The notes beneath the pieces are model-generated. The model was not told where the DNA came from. It did no database searches and saw nothing but the letters and a program-made list of their open reading frames with translations. Shown in pieces: positions 49,577 through 63,649 of a DNA stretch of 64,000 nucleotides. Position 1 is the first letter of the stretch, and each line of letters begins with the position of its first letter. Source of the DNA: Pseudomonas reactans (GTDB lineage Bacteria; Pseudomonadota; Gammaproteobacteria; Pseudomonadales; Pseudomonadaceae). Location: NCBI RefSeq assembly GCF_013385825.1, contig NZ_JACAPG010000006.1:248001-312000 (forward strand). Reading direction: 5' to 3'. The position numbers and the translations under genes were made by a program.

Positions 49577-49607
49577 TAAAAAAGGGCGCCATGCGGCGCC
49601 CTTTTTT
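49577..49607. terminator. Bidirectional intrinsic terminator
   Basis: A-tract, GGGCGCC, loop ATGC, GGCGCCC, T6. It can serve both the OmpA-like gene and the convergent dolP operon, whose stop is 17 bases further. Confidence 0.92.
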
Positions 49608-49623
49608 GTGGCTGTCGTTTCGG

Positions 49624-51258
<1,635 letters not shown>

Positions 51259-51259
<1 letters not shown>

Positions 51260-53070
51260 CAGCGCGGGGTATCCGGCAGGCGCTGGATCTCGCCGCCGAC
51301 AAACTTGGCCCATGGCATCTGGCGATCAACGCGCTGGTTGGCGCTGATGCCCAGGTTGCCCGACAGACCGTCAACACGGGTGTCCGGCAGTGCCTTGAGT
51401 TGCCCCAGGCGCGGCGCCAGGCGGTAGGCATCGACGCCCATCGCGTACAGGCGGCCGAGGCTGCCATTGGCTTGCGGCCATTGTGCGGCAACCTGGTTGC
51501 GCAGCGGATCGGTGGTGTTGAGCAGCCAAGGGGTTTCGCAGAACATCACGTTGGTCATGTCCAGGTACTGGTTCTTGTCGCCGCTGGCGCTGAACACGTG
51601 GGACGTGGCGTACACCGGCACGTCGCCAGCGTATTGGAAGTTCAGGGTCGGCTTGATCTGCTGGGCCAGTTGCGGGGTCACGGCCAGGAAGATGAACTCG
51701 ATGTCCTGGCGGCGCGAAGGTTGCGCAGCGACGTCGGTGCCGACGGTGCTTTGCAGGCTCTTGGCGCGGCCTTCGCTTTTGCGCAGTTGGAACAGGTCGG
51801 CAATCTGCTGGGCAAGGGCAACAGGCTGATCGACATACTCGACCCCCATGACCTGGCCGCCATTGGCTTCCCAGTCCTGTCGGAAGGCCTTGTAGACGCG
51901 CTCACCCCATTCGCCACGGGGTACCATCGCGGCAGCGCGATGCAGGCCGTCGGCGCGTGCACGACGCGAGACTTCGCGGGCTTCGTCTTCTGCGGCCAGG
52001 CCGAACTGGAACAATTGCGCCGGGCTACGATCGGTCTCGCTGTAGTTCAGCGCCAGGGTGGTGATCGGCAACTGCGGGCGTGCGCTGAGCTGTTTGACCA
52101 GCGGCTTCTCCAGTGGGCCGACCACCAGTTGCACGCCGGCCGCCTGGGCTTTGGCGTAGAAGTCGTCGAGGGAGTTGAGGCGCGAGCTGTCATAGAACTC
52201 GATGACCGGCGGCTTCTGCCCGGCTTGTTCAGCCTGGTAGTGCGCAGCCATGAAGCCTTCACGCAGCGCCTTGCCGACGGAAGCCAGCGGGCCATCCTGT
52301 GGCAGCAGCAGGGCGATCTTGGTCAGGGGCTGGCTCGCCAGCTCCTTGAGCTTGGTCAGCGGCGTCGGCAATTGTACGGCCGCCGGGTGACCCGGGTTTT
52401 GCGCGCGCCAGGTGTCGATGGCAGCCTGTTGTTGCTCCAGCGTGCCGGCGCCTTTGACCGCCTGGGCCAGGGTAATCCAGCCGTCGAGCGTCGGGTTGCC
52501 GCTGGCTTGCAGTTGTTCGGCCGGCAGGGCGGCGATCAATACCCAGATGGCTTCATGGTTGCTTTTGGCGGCATCGCCCGTGAGTAGCGGGGCCATGGCC
52601 ACACGTTCGCGGGCGGCGGCCAGGGTCTGGCCATCCGCTTCATAGGCACGGGCGTGCACGCTGCCGGTGCGGACCTGCTGTTCAGGCGGCAGGTCCTTCA
52701 GGCTTTGCAGGCTCGGGTGGTTCAGGGCGGTCAGCGCGGCCTTGGGCTGGTTGCGTGCCATGGCCAGTTCGGCGGCCAGGGTGCTGGCAAACACTTGCGC
52801 GGCTGGCTTGAGGACATCCAGGGGCACCTGCGCAAGAATCTGCGACGAGCGGCCAGGGTTGTTCTGTTTATAGGCCATGTCTGCCGCACTCAGGCGCAGC
52901 AGCGCGGCCTTTTCTGGTGTCTTGGCGGTGGTAGCCTGTTCGAGCAGTTGCTCGATACTGGCGTCCGGGGTCCGTGGAAGGTCGCCAAGGCTGGACGAGG
53001 GCGAGCTGGCACACGCGGCCAATAAGGCAGCGAGGCAGAGGGCGGAGAGCAGCCGCAGGCAAGCGATCAT
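51259..53070 (-). CDS. lpoA: LpoA, lipoprotein activator of penicillin-binding protein 1a
   Basis: A 603-residue outer-membrane lipoprotein with lipobox LLAAC (Cys about residue 20). N-terminal half: TPR-like helices (about 40-260). C-terminal half: periplasmic-binding-protein-like fold (IALLLPQDGPLASVGKALRE, later GTDVAAQPSRRQDIEFIFLA). LpoA stimulates the transpeptidase of PBP1a in peptidoglycan synthesis. ATG 53070 has AGGAA upstream; a TTG at 53094 in the same frame is less likely. Divergent from rsmI, as in many gammaproteobacteria. Confidence 0.92.
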
Positions 53071-53279
53071 GTAAGTGTTCCTGATACCGATCAAATTAGC
53101 GTGGAATTGTACCCAAGCACTGGCCCAGGCGCGATGTTACTGGCGTGAAACCGTCGATTTAGGTCGTGCAAATGTTGCAACGGGCGTTAAACGGCTGAAA
53201 AGGCATCGGCCGTGATGGCATATTTTCCAGGCGCCTACGCGCTACAATGCCCCTTTTGCCAACCATCGAGGTGTGCGTT

Positions 53280-54152
53280 TTGACTGCTCCAGGTCCTTTG
53301 AATTCCACTGCAGGCTCGCTTTTTGTCGTGGCGACGCCCATTGGCAACCTGGACGACATCAGTGCCCGGGCATTGAAAGTGTTGCGCGAGGTTAAATTGA
53401 TCGCGGCTGAAGACACGCGGCACTCCCAGCGGTTGATGCAGCATTTTGGTATCAGCACGCCATTAGCGGCTTGCCATGAGCACAACGAGCGCGAGGAAGG
53501 CAGTCGCTTCATCCTGCGCCTGCTGGCCGGCGACGATGTAGCGTTGATCTCCGACGCGGGCACGCCGCTGATCTCCGACCCCGGCTACCACCTGGTGCGT
53601 CAGGCGCGGGCCGCTGGTATCAATGTAGTGCCTGTTCCGGGAGCGTGCGCGCTGATCGCTGCATTGTCGGCGGCGGGCCTGCCGTCCGACCGTTTCATCT
53701 TTGAGGGTTTTCTTCCGGCTAAAGCAGTAGGGCGCCGTGCTCGCCTTCAAGCGCTGAAGGAAGAACCACGCACGTTGATCTTCTATGAGGCCCCGCATCG
53801 TATCCTCGAATGCCTGCAGGACATGGAGCAGGTGTTCGGCGGCGAACGCCTGGCGCTGCTGGCCCGCGAGCTGACCAAGACCTTCGAAACCCTCAAGGGC
53901 CTGCCGCTGGAAGAGCTGCGCGCGTTTGTCGAAGGCGACAGCAATCAGCAGCGCGGCGAATGCGTGGTGCTGGTGGCGGGCTGGACGGCGCCTGAGGATG
54001 AAGACGCGGTGGGCAGCGAGGCCATGCGCATCCTGGACCTGCTGCTCAAGGACATGCCACTCAAGCGTGCGGCGGCCCTGGCGGCGGAAATTACCGGCGT
54101 GCGCAAGAACCTCTTGTATCAAGCAGCGCTGGATAAGCAGAAAGCTGAATAG
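53280..54152 (+). CDS. rsmI: RsmI, 16S rRNA 2'-O-methyltransferase (C1402)
   Basis: A 290-residue tetrapyrrole-methylase-fold enzyme with GSLFVVATPIGNLDDISARA near residue 12 and LIAAEDTRHSQRL near residue 42. With RsmH it modifies C1402 of 16S rRNA (RsmH is encoded 2 kb downstream). The start is set at TTG 53280, eight bases after GAGG. An ATG at 53247 in the same frame overlaps TACAAT, a probable -10 at 53243-53248, and is therefore rejected. Family starts MTAPGPL fit. Confidence 0.92.
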   Translation: MTAPGPLNSTAGSLFVVATPIGNLDDISARALKVLREVKLIAAEDTRHSQRLMQHFGISTPLAACHEHNEREEGSRFILRLLAGDDVALISDAGTPLISDPGYHLVRQARAAGINVVPVPGACALIAALSAAGLPSDRFIFEGFLPAKAVGRRARLQALKEEPRTLIFYEAPHRILECLQDMEQVFGGERLALLARELTKTFETLKGLPLEELRAFVEGDSNQQRGECVVLVAGWTAPEDEDAVGSEAMRILDLLLKDMPLKRAAALAAEITGVRKNLLYQAALDKQKAE

Positions 54153-54245
54153 TTCCGGCGTTGAACCTGTATTCCGTCTGAACGTGATGGCAATTCTGAA
54201 CTTTTATTACTTGTCCTAAGTCCGCCGTGCCGTTAACCTGCGCGG

Positions 54246-54605
54246 CGGAGAGTCGATTGGACAGTCGCTGCCCTCTATGAAAATTAGGGGGGGGAGGAAA
54301 GTCCGGGCTCCATAGGGCGAAGTGCCAGGTAATGCCTGGGAGGCGTGAGCCTACGGAAAGTGCCACAGAAAATAACCGCCTAAGCACTTCGGTGCCGGTA
54401 AGGGTGAAAAGGTGCGGTAAGAGCGCACCGCACGACTGGCAACAGTTCGTGGCTAGGTAAACCCCACTTGGAGCAAGACCAAATAGGGTCCCAAGGCGTG
54501 GCCCGCGCTGGGACCGGGTAGGTTGCTAAAGATGTCCAGTGATGGCCATCGTAGACGAATGACTGTTCAAGACAGAACCCGGCTTACAGATCGACTCTCC
54601 ACCTT
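54246..54605 (+). ncRNA. rnpB: RNase P RNA (class A)
   Basis: The whole class A RNase P RNA is visible. P1 pairs GAGTCGAT near 54250 with ATCGACTC near 54590. The conserved AGGAAAGTCCGGGCTCC is at about 54296 and the CAGAACCCGGCTTACAGATC end lies at about 54573. It processes tRNA 5' ends. The position between rsmI and mraZ is standard in Pseudomonas. Exact ends are estimated. Confidence 0.95.
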
Positions 54606-54852
54606 TTTCCTTTTGTCCGAATCTCGGGCAGAAAACCGGTAGTAACGCAAGAATCCCTCCCTGCCGAATCATTGGCAGATGCATCTTCGTAATACCAAAA
54701 AAATCTTACTCTTAATAAATTACTTTAACTTCGAGCTATAGCTCTTTGAGCTATTTGCGCTTGTTGGGCCAAAAACATCGCCGAACTCTGGTTTCTCCTC
54801 CCTTTACGCTCCTAAATCTCCGTTCTGTAAGGCTTTTCCTTGAATCCGCGCC

Positions 54853-54882
54853 TTGACGGTGTGGTAGGCGCATTCCTATAGT
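54853..54882 (+). promoter_or_regulatory. Sigma-70-type promoter of the mraZ-dcw operon
   Basis: TTGACG (54853-54858) and TATAGT (54877-54882) separated by 18 bases. Expected initiation is at about 54889, at the start of the MraZ repeats. It would drive the division and cell-wall cluster. Confidence 0.7.
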
Positions 54883-54888
54883 GTGCGC

Positions 54889-54915
54889 AAGTGGCGGAAA
54901 GTGGCACAAAGTGGG
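54889..54915 (+). promoter_or_regulatory. MraZ operator (three 10-base direct repeats)
   Basis: AAGTGGCGGA, AAGTGGCACA and AAGTGGGTTT: three copies of GTGG(G/C) spaced exactly 10 bases. MraZ is known to bind direct GTGGG repeats upstream of its own gene and repress the dcw cluster. The repeats overlap the expected transcription start. Confidence 0.85.
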
Positions 54916-54956
54916 TTTTTTGAACGTAAAACGCTAAAATTTGGAGAAACGCATCT

Positions 54957-55412
54957 GTGTTTCGCGGAGCTAACGCTATCAGTCTCGATGCAAAAGGCCG
55001 TCTCGCCATGCCGAGCCGGTATCGTGACGAGCTCATTTCGCGAAGTTCCGGACAGTTGATCATCACGATCGATGCCGTTGACCCTTGTTTATGTGTTTAC
55101 CCCCTCGATGAGTGGGAGTTGATTGAAACCAAATTGCGCGCCTTGCCTTCATTGCGTGAAGAGAACCGCCGCCTGCAGCGTTTGCTGATCGGTAATGCCG
55201 TCGACCTCGAGTTGGATGGCAGCGGTCGTTTCCTGGTGCCTCCGCGTCTGCGCGAATACGCCAAGCTGGACAAGCGCGCAATGCTGGTCGGCCAACTGAA
55301 CAAGTTCCAATTGTGGGACGAAGATGCCTGGGATGCTGTTTCTGCAGCTGACCTGGCTGCTATTCAACAACCGGGCGCTATGCCTGATGAACTGCGTGAT
55401 TTGATCCTGTGA
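54957..55412 (+). CDS. mraZ: MraZ, transcriptional regulator of the dcw cluster
   Basis: A 151-residue protein with two AbrB-like repeats: [20 protein letters not shown] near residue 2 and [20 protein letters not shown] near residue 80. MraZ binds DNA as a ring-shaped oligomer and represses its own operon. The start is GTG 54957, with GGAG 10-13 bases upstream. The rsmH start overlaps its stop (GTGA). Confidence 0.96.
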   Translation: MFRGANAISLDAKGRLAMPSRYRDELISRSSGQLIITIDAVDPCLCVYPLDEWELIETKLRALPSLREENRRLQRLLIGNAVDLELDGSGRFLVPPRLREYAKLDKRAMLVGQLNKFQLWDEDAWDAVSAADLAAIQQPGAMPDELRDLIL

Positions 55413-56352
55413 CTATTGATAGCGGCTTTAACCACATCACCGTACTGCTTGACGAAGCCGTTGAGGCTCTCGCCGTACGCGCGGATGGCTGCTATCTGGA
55501 TGGCACCTTTGGCAGGGGCGGGCACAGCCGGTTGATACTCAGCCAGCTCGGGTCCGACGGCAAACTCCTCGGGTTCGACAAAGACCCTCAAGCGATTGCC
55601 ACCGGGCAAGCGCTAGCGGCCGAAGACGGCCGCTTTGTCGTTGTGCAGCGCAGCTTTGCCGAGCTGGGCGCCGAAGTCGCCGAGCGTGGCATGGCGGGCA
55701 AAGTGGCCGGGGTTTTGCTCGACTTGGGCGTGTCTTCGCCACAACTCGACGACCCGGAGCGCGGCTTCAGTTTCATGAATGATGGCCCGCTCGACATGCG
55801 CATGGACCCGACTCGGGGCATTAGCGCAGCGGAGTTCATCGCGACCGCGCCCCATGAAGAAATCACCCGCGTGTTCAAGGAATACGGTGAAGAACGCTTC
55901 GCCGGCCGTATGGCCCGTGCCGTGGTCGAACGTCGTGAAATCCAGCCGTTCGAACGCACCGCCGACCTGGCCGAAGTGCTGAAAGTCGCCAACCCGGCAT
56001 GGGAAAAAGGCAAGAACCCAGCGACCCGTGCGTTCCAGGGCCTGCGCATTCACGTCAACAACGAATTGGGTGACTTGGAGGCCGGCCTTGAGGCTGCCCT
56101 CGACGCGCTGGAAGTGGGCGGTCGCCTGGTAGTGATCAGCTTCCACTCCCTGGAAGACCGTATCGTCAAACTGTTCATGCGTCGCCTGGTCAAGGGTGAG
56201 TCCGACAACCTGCCGCGCAACCTGCCGGTCCGTTTCGAAGCCTTTGTGCCGAAAATCAAAATCCATGGCAAAGCGCAGTTCGCTTCCGAAGCCGAACTCA
56301 AGGCCAACCCACGTTCCCGTAGCGCCGTCATGCGTGTCGCGGAGAAGTTGCG

Positions 56353-56356
<4 letters not shown>
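55409..56356 (+). CDS. rsmH: RsmH (MraW), 16S rRNA m4C1402 methyltransferase
   Basis: A 315-residue SAM methyltransferase. The SAM motif is [16 protein letters not shown] near residue 31, and the catalytic-type segment [17 protein letters not shown]. The start is GTG 55409, overlapping mraZ. Partner of RsmI in modifying C1402. It is the second dcw gene. Confidence 0.97.
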
Positions 56357-58387
<2,031 letters not shown>

Positions 58388-58388
<1 letters not shown>

Positions 58389-59851
58389 TGTCTCTTAGCC
58401 TGAACAAGATTTTTGCCCACGCCGGTCGCGATCTGCTGATTCGCGAATTGAGCCTGGATAGCCGCAATGTGCGTGCCGGTGACCTGTTCCTTGCGGTGCC
58501 TGGCGGTAAGTTCGATGGTCGCGCGCATATCGCGGATGCGTTGCAACGCGGCGCGGCCGCCGTGGCCTATGAAGTGGAAGGCGCTACTGTGCTGCCGATC
58601 ACCGACGTGCCGTTGATTCCGGTCAAAGGTTTGGCCAAGCAACTTTCGGATATCGCCGGGCGTTTCTATGGTGATCCGAGTCGACACGTGAATCTGGTCG
58701 GTGTCACCGGCACCAACGGCAAGACCAGCGTGACCCAACTGATTGCCCAGGCGCTTGACCTGCTGGGTCAGCACTGTGGCATCGTCGGCACACTGGGCAC
58801 CGGTTTCTACGGCGCGCTGCAAAGCGGCCTGCACACCACGCCGAATCCAATCGCCGTGCAAGCGACCCTGGCCGACCTGAAAAAGGCCGGTGCCAAGGCG
58901 GTTGCCATGGAAGTGTCGTCCCACGGTTTGCACCAGGGCCGCGTGGCTGCGCTGGCGTTTGATGTGGCGGTGATGACCAACCTGTCCCGCGATCACCTCG
59001 ACTACCACGGCACCATGGAAGCCTACGCTGCTGAAAAGGCCAAGCTGTTTGCCTGGAACGACCTCAAGTGCCGCGTGGTGAACCTGGATGATGCGTTCGG
59101 CCGCCAACTGGCTGCCGAAGACCGTGAATCGCGTCTGATCAGCTACAGCCTGGAGGATTCCAGCGCGTACCTGTATTGCCGCGAAGCCCACTTCAACGAC
59201 GAAGGCGTGCGCGCCACACTGGTGACGCCGCAGGGCGAGCATCATTTGCGCAGCAGCCTGCTCGGGCGTTTCAACCTGAGCAACACACTGGCGGCCGTCG
59301 GTGCCTTGCTCGGCCTGGATTACGCCCTCGACGAAATCCTGCGTGTACTGCCGAAGCTGGAAGGCCCGGTCGGTCGCATGCAGCGCCTGGGTGGCGGCAA
59401 GCAGCCGCTGGTGGTGGTCGATTACGCCCACACGCCCGATGCCCTGGAAAAAGTCCTGGTTGCCCTGCGTCCACATGCCAAGGGCAAACTGCTGTGCCTG
59501 TTCGGTTGCGGCGGTGACCGTGATCGCGGCAAACGTCCGCTGATGGCTGAGATCGTCGAACGCCTTGCCGATGGCGTGCTCGTCACCGACGACAACCCGC
59601 GCAGTGAAGACCCGGGCCAGATTTTCGACGACATCCGTGTCGGCTTCAAAGACGTGTCCAAGGCCACGTTTGTCGCCGGTCGCGGCGCCGCCATTGCCCA
59701 ACTGATCGCCAGCGCCGGTGCTGACGACGTGGTGGTGTTGGCCGGTAAAGGTCACGAGGACTATCAGGAAATCAACGGCGAGCGCCACGCCTTCTCTGAT
59801 CTGGTCGAGGCCGATCACGCCTTGACCGCTTGGGAGGTCGCCCATGCTTAA
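58388..59851 (+). CDS. murE: MurE, UDP-MurNAc-tripeptide ligase (meso-DAP)
   Basis: A 487-residue Mur ligase with the ATP motif VTGTNGKTSVTQL near residue 106 and the C-terminal substrate motif DDNPRSEDP, typical of enzymes that add meso-diaminopimelate. It shares one base with ftsI and overlaps murF by 8. Confidence 0.97.
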
Positions 59852-61214
59852 AGCGATGACATTCAGCGAACTGACCCAGGCCCTGTCGGCCCGTGTGCTG
59901 TCGAGCGATTGCAGCTTTGACGGCGTCAGTATCGACAGCCGCGCCATCAAGCCTGGGCAGTTGTTTGTTGCCCTGGCTGGCCCGCGTTTCGATGGTCACG
60001 ACTACCTGAATGACGTCGCCGCCAAAGGTGCCGTCGGTGCGTTGGTGCAGCGCGAAGTGCCTGATTCAACGTTGCCACAACTGCTGGTTGCCGACACACG
60101 TCTGGCGCTGGGCCAACTGGGTGCGCTGAACCGTGCGGCCTTCGACAAGCCTGTTGCAGCCATCACCGGCTCCAGCGGCAAGACCACGGTCAAGGAACTG
60201 CTCGCTGGCGTGTTGCGCACGCGTGGCCCGGTCCTCGCGACCCGTGGCAACCTGAACAATGATTTCGGCGCTCCGCTGACCCTGCTTGAACTGGCCCCGG
60301 AACACACAGCGGCCGTGATCGAACTGGGCGCATCGCGGGTTGGCGAAATCGCCTACACCGTAGCGCTGACCAAGCCCCACGTGGCGATCATCAACAACGC
60401 CGGTACCGCCCACGTTGGCGAGTTCGGTGGCCCGGAAAAAATCGTCGAAGCCAAGGGTGAAATCCTTGAAGGCCTCGATGCATCGGGCACCGCTGTATTG
60501 AATCTTGACGACAAGGCCTTCGAAACCTGGCGTGTGCGTGCCGCCGGTCGCAAGGTCCTGACATTTGCCGTGCTCAATGCCGCGGCTGATTTCCATGCCT
60601 CAAACATTACCGTTGATGCGCGTGGCTGCCCGTCCTTTACCTTGCACACCCCGCAAGGCAACGAACACGTGCAACTGAACCTGCTGGGCAACCATAACGT
60701 CGCGAATGCCTTGGCCGCCGCCGCTGCTGCGTACGCCCTGGGCGTGTCGCTGTTCGGTATCGCCACGGGCCTTGGCGCAGTACAACCCGTCAAAGGGCGC
60801 ACCGTGGCGCAGTTGGCCAGCAACGGCATGCGCGTGATCGACGACACCTATAACGCCAACCAGTCCTCCATCTGCGCGGCCATCGACCTGCTCAAAAGCT
60901 TCGACGGCCGCAAGGTTTTGGTGCTGGGTGATATCGCCGAACTGGGCGAGTGGGCCGAACAGTCCCACCGCGACGTCGGCGCTTACGCTGCCGGCAAAGT
61001 CGACGCGCTGTACGCCGTCGGCCCGCACATGGCGCACGCGGTCAGCGTATTCGGCCCTGATGCCCGTCATTTTGCGACCCAGGCCGAGCTGATCCAGGCG
61101 CTGACGGCGGCTGAACACGACAAACACACAACCATTTTGATCAAGGGATCGCGCAGCGCGGTGATGGAAAACGTCGTCGCGGCCTTGTGTGGCTCAAGTA
61201 CGGAGAAACATTAA
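59844..61214 (+). CDS. murF: MurF, UDP-MurNAc-pentapeptide ligase
   Basis: A 456-residue Mur ligase adding D-Ala-D-Ala. ATP loop [14 protein letters not shown] near residue 107; other Mur-ligase blocks are [13 protein letters not shown] and [10 protein letters not shown]. The start at ATG 59844 is inside the last codons of murE. Confidence 0.97.
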   Translation: MLKAMTFSELTQALSARVLSSDCSFDGVSIDSRAIKPGQLFVALAGPRFDGHDYLNDVAAKGAVGALVQREVPDSTLPQLLVADTRLALGQLGALNRAAFDKPVAAITGSSGKTTVKELLAGVLRTRGPVLATRGNLNNDFGAPLTLLELAPEHTAAVIELGASRVGEIAYTVALTKPHVAIINNAGTAHVGEFGGPEKIVEAKGEILEGLDASGTAVLNLDDKAFETWRVRAAGRKVLTFAVLNAAADFHASNITVDARGCPSFTLHTPQGNEHVQLNLLGNHNVANALAAAAAAYALGVSLFGIATGLGAVQPVKGRTVAQLASNGMRVIDDTYNANQSSICAAIDLLKSFDGRKVLVLGDIAELGEWAEQSHRDVGAYAAGKVDALYAVGPHMAHAVSVFGPDARHFATQAELIQALTAAEHDKHTTILIKGSRSAVMENVVAALCGSSTEKH

Positions 61215-62296
61215 TGCTGCTGCTGCTGGCTGAGTATCTGCAACAGTTCCACAAAGGCTTCGCGGTCTTTCAGTACCTGACCCTGCGCGGGATCCTGGGT
61301 GTGCTGACCGCGTTGTGTTTGTCGCTGTTCCTGGGGCCGTGGATGATCCGCACCCTGCAGAACCTGCAAATTGGTCAATCGGTTCGTAATGACGGCCCGC
61401 AGTCGCACCTGTCCAAATCCGGCACCCCGACCATGGGCGGCGCGCTGATCCTGTCGTCCATCGGCATCAGCACCTTGCTCTGGGCTGACCTGCACAACCG
61501 CTACGTGTGGACCGTGTTGCTGGTGACCCTGTTGTTCGGCGCCATCGGCTGGGTGGACGACTATCGCAAGGTGATCGAAAAGAACTCCAAAGGGCTGCCA
61601 AGCCGCTGGAAGTATTTCTGGCAGTCGGTGTTCGGCCTTGGCGCTGCGATATTCCTCTACACCACTGCGCCAAGCGCGGTGGAAACCACCTTGATCATCC
61701 CGATGCTCAAGGACGCCAGCATTCCCCTGGGCGTCGGTTTCGTGGTGCTGACCTACTTCGTGATTGTCGGCTCCAGCAACGCGGTCAATCTGACTGATGG
61801 CCTCGACGGCCTGGCGATCATGCCGACGGTTATGGTGGGCGGCGCGCTCGGCATCTTCTGCTACCTGTCGGGTAACGTGAAATTCGCTGAATACCTGCTG
61901 ATCCCTTACGTACCGGGCGCGGGTGAATTGATCGTGTTCTGCGGCGCGCTGATCGGTGCCGGCCTGGGCTTCCTGTGGTTCAACACGTATCCCGCACAAG
62001 TCTTCATGGGTGACGTCGGCGCACTGGCGCTGGGCGCGGCCCTCGGCACCATCGCCGTGATCGTTCGCCAGGAAATCGTGCTGTTCATCATGGGCGGTGT
62101 ATTCGTGATGGAAACCCTGTCGGTGGTCATCCAGGTGGCGTCCTTCAAATTGACCGGGCGTCGTGTGTTCCGCATGGCGCCGATTCACCACCACTTTGAA
62201 CTCAAGGGCTGGCCCGAGCCGCGCGTGATTGTCCGCTTCTGGATCATCACCGTGATTCTGGTGCTGATCGGCCTTGCCACCCTGAAACTGAGGTAG
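61214..62296 (+). CDS. mraY: MraY, phospho-MurNAc-pentapeptide translocase
   Basis: A 360-residue inner-membrane enzyme with about ten helices, making lipid I on undecaprenyl phosphate. Conserved loops: [19 protein letters not shown] and [10 protein letters not shown], with the C-terminal [14 protein letters not shown]. The start at ATG 61214 overlaps the murF stop by one base; the longer frame upstream is rejected. Confidence 0.97.
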   Translation: MLLLLAEYLQQFHKGFAVFQYLTLRGILGVLTALCLSLFLGPWMIRTLQNLQIGQSVRNDGPQSHLSKSGTPTMGGALILSSIGISTLLWADLHNRYVWTVLLVTLLFGAIGWVDDYRKVIEKNSKGLPSRWKYFWQSVFGLGAAIFLYTTAPSAVETTLIIPMLKDASIPLGVGFVVLTYFVIVGSSNAVNLTDGLDGLAIMPTVMVGGALGIFCYLSGNVKFAEYLLIPYVPGAGELIVFCGALIGAGLGFLWFNTYPAQVFMGDVGALALGAALGTIAVIVRQEIVLFIMGGVFVMETLSVVIQVASFKLTGRRVFRMAPIHHHFELKGWPEPRVIVRFWIITVILVLIGLATLKLR

Positions 62297-62302
62297 AAAC
62301 GA

Positions 62303-63649
62303 GTGTCCCTGATCGCTTCAGACCACTTCCGCATCGTTGTCGGCCTCGGCAAGAGCGGCATGTCCCTGGTTCGCTTCCTGGCGAACCGGGGCAAGCCGTT
62401 TGCCGTGGCCGATACGCGGGAAAATCCACCGGAGCTGGTCACGCTGCGCCGTGACTACCCGCACGTGGAAGTGCGTTGTGGCGAGTTGGATGTCGAGTTT
62501 CTGTGCCGTGCCGACGAGCTCTACGTGAGCCCCGGCCTGGCCATCGCAACCCCGGCCCTGCAAGCCGCCGCTGCCCGTGGCGTGAAGCTGTCCGGCGACA
62601 TCGACCTGTTCGCGCGTAACGCGCAGGCGCCGATCGTGGCCATCAGCGGTTCCAACGCGAAAAGCACCGTGACCACCCTGGTCGGCGAGATGGCGGCTGC
62701 GGCCGGCAAGCGCGTGGCGGTGGGCGGTAACCTCGGCACCCCGGCGCTGGACCTGCTCAACGACGACGTCGAGTTGTACGTGATGGAGCTGTCGAGCTTC
62801 CAGTTGGAAACCACCCACGACCTCGGTGCTGAAGTGGCCACCGTGTTGAACGTGAGTGAAGACCACATGGACCGCTACAGCGGCCTGCCGGCTTATCACT
62901 TAGCCAAGCACCGGATCTTCCGGGGTGCCAAGCAAGTGGTGGTTAACCGTCAGGATGCGCTGAGCCGTCCGCTGATGGGCGAGGGCCTGCCATGCTGGAC
63001 CTTCGGCCTGAGCAGACCCGACTTCAAAGCCTTCGGCATTCGCGAAGAGAACGGCGAGAAATACCTGGCCTTCGAATTCCAGAACCTGATGCCGGTGCGC
63101 GAGCTGAAAATCCGTGGCGCCCATAACCAGTCCAACGCCCTGGCGGCATTGGCACTGGGGCATGCCGTTGGCCTGCCGTTCGACGCCATGCTGTCGGCCT
63201 TGCGCACGTTCGGCGGCCTGGAGCATCGCTGCCAATGGGTGCGCGATCTCGACGGGGTCAGCTATTACAACGATTCCAAGGCCACCAACGTCGGTGCGGC
63301 CCTGGCGGCTATCGAAGGCCTTGGCGCCGATATCGAAGGCAAGCTGGTGCTGATCGCCGGTGGCGACGGCAAGGGTGCCGACTTCAAGGACCTCAAAGGC
63401 CCGGTTGCCGAGCATTGCCGCGCCGTGGTGCTGATGGGCCGCGACTCCGATTTGATCGCCTCCGCCCTTGGCGATGCCGTGCCGCAAGTGCGCGCCACCT
63501 CCCTGGACGACGCCATCGCGCAATGCAAAGCCCTGGCCCAGCCGGGCGATGCGGTGCTGCTGTCGCCGGCGTGCGCCAGTTTCGACATGTTCAAGAACTA
63601 CGAAGAGCGCGGCCAACTGTTCGCCGCCGCCGTGGAGGCCTTGGCATGA
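62303..63649 (+). CDS. murD: MurD, UDP-MurNAc-L-alanine:D-glutamate ligase
   Basis: A 448-residue Mur ligase. N-terminal VVGLGKSGMSLVRFL, ATP loop AISGSNAKSTVTTLV near residue 112, where Ala replaces the usual Gly of the NGKS motif, and the later YYNDSKATNVGAA. The GTG start at 62303 follows mraY by six bases. The SNAKST form is, to my knowledge, common in pseudomonad MurD, so it is not a defect. Confidence 0.96.
   Translation: MSLIASDHFRIVVGLGKSGMSLVRFLANRGKPFAVADTRENPPELVTLRRDYPHVEVRCGELDVEFLCRADELYVSPGLAIATPALQAAAARGVKLSGDIDLFARNAQAPIVAISGSNAKSTVTTLVGEMAAAAGKRVAVGGNLGTPALDLLNDDVELYVMELSSFQLETTHDLGAEVATVLNVSEDHMDRYSGLPAYHLAKHRIFRGAKQVVVNRQDALSRPLMGEGLPCWTFGLSRPDFKAFGIREENGEKYLAFEFQNLMPVRELKIRGAHNQSNALAALALGHAVGLPFDAMLSALRTFGGLEHRCQWVRDLDGVSYYNDSKATNVGAALAAIEGLGADIEGKLVLIAGGDGKGADFKDLKGPVAEHCRAVVLMGRDSDLIASALGDAVPQVRATSLDDAIAQCKALAQPGDAVLLSPACASFDMFKNYEERGQLFAAAVEALA

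Larger units (their letters stand above)
54607..54956 (+). other. 350-base region between rnpB and mraZ
   Basis: No gene seen. The first half is AT-rich (TACTTTAACTTCGAGCTATA at about 54721-54740), with the palindrome GAGCTATAGCTC at 54733-54744. The second half holds the mraZ promoter and operator described separately. There is no recognisable tRNA. Confidence 0.55.

Noticed and set aside
62640..62680. MurD ATP loop reading SNAKST instead of NGKST, considered as a defect
   Set aside because: From memory this is the usual form in pseudomonads, so it is not a sign of inactivation.
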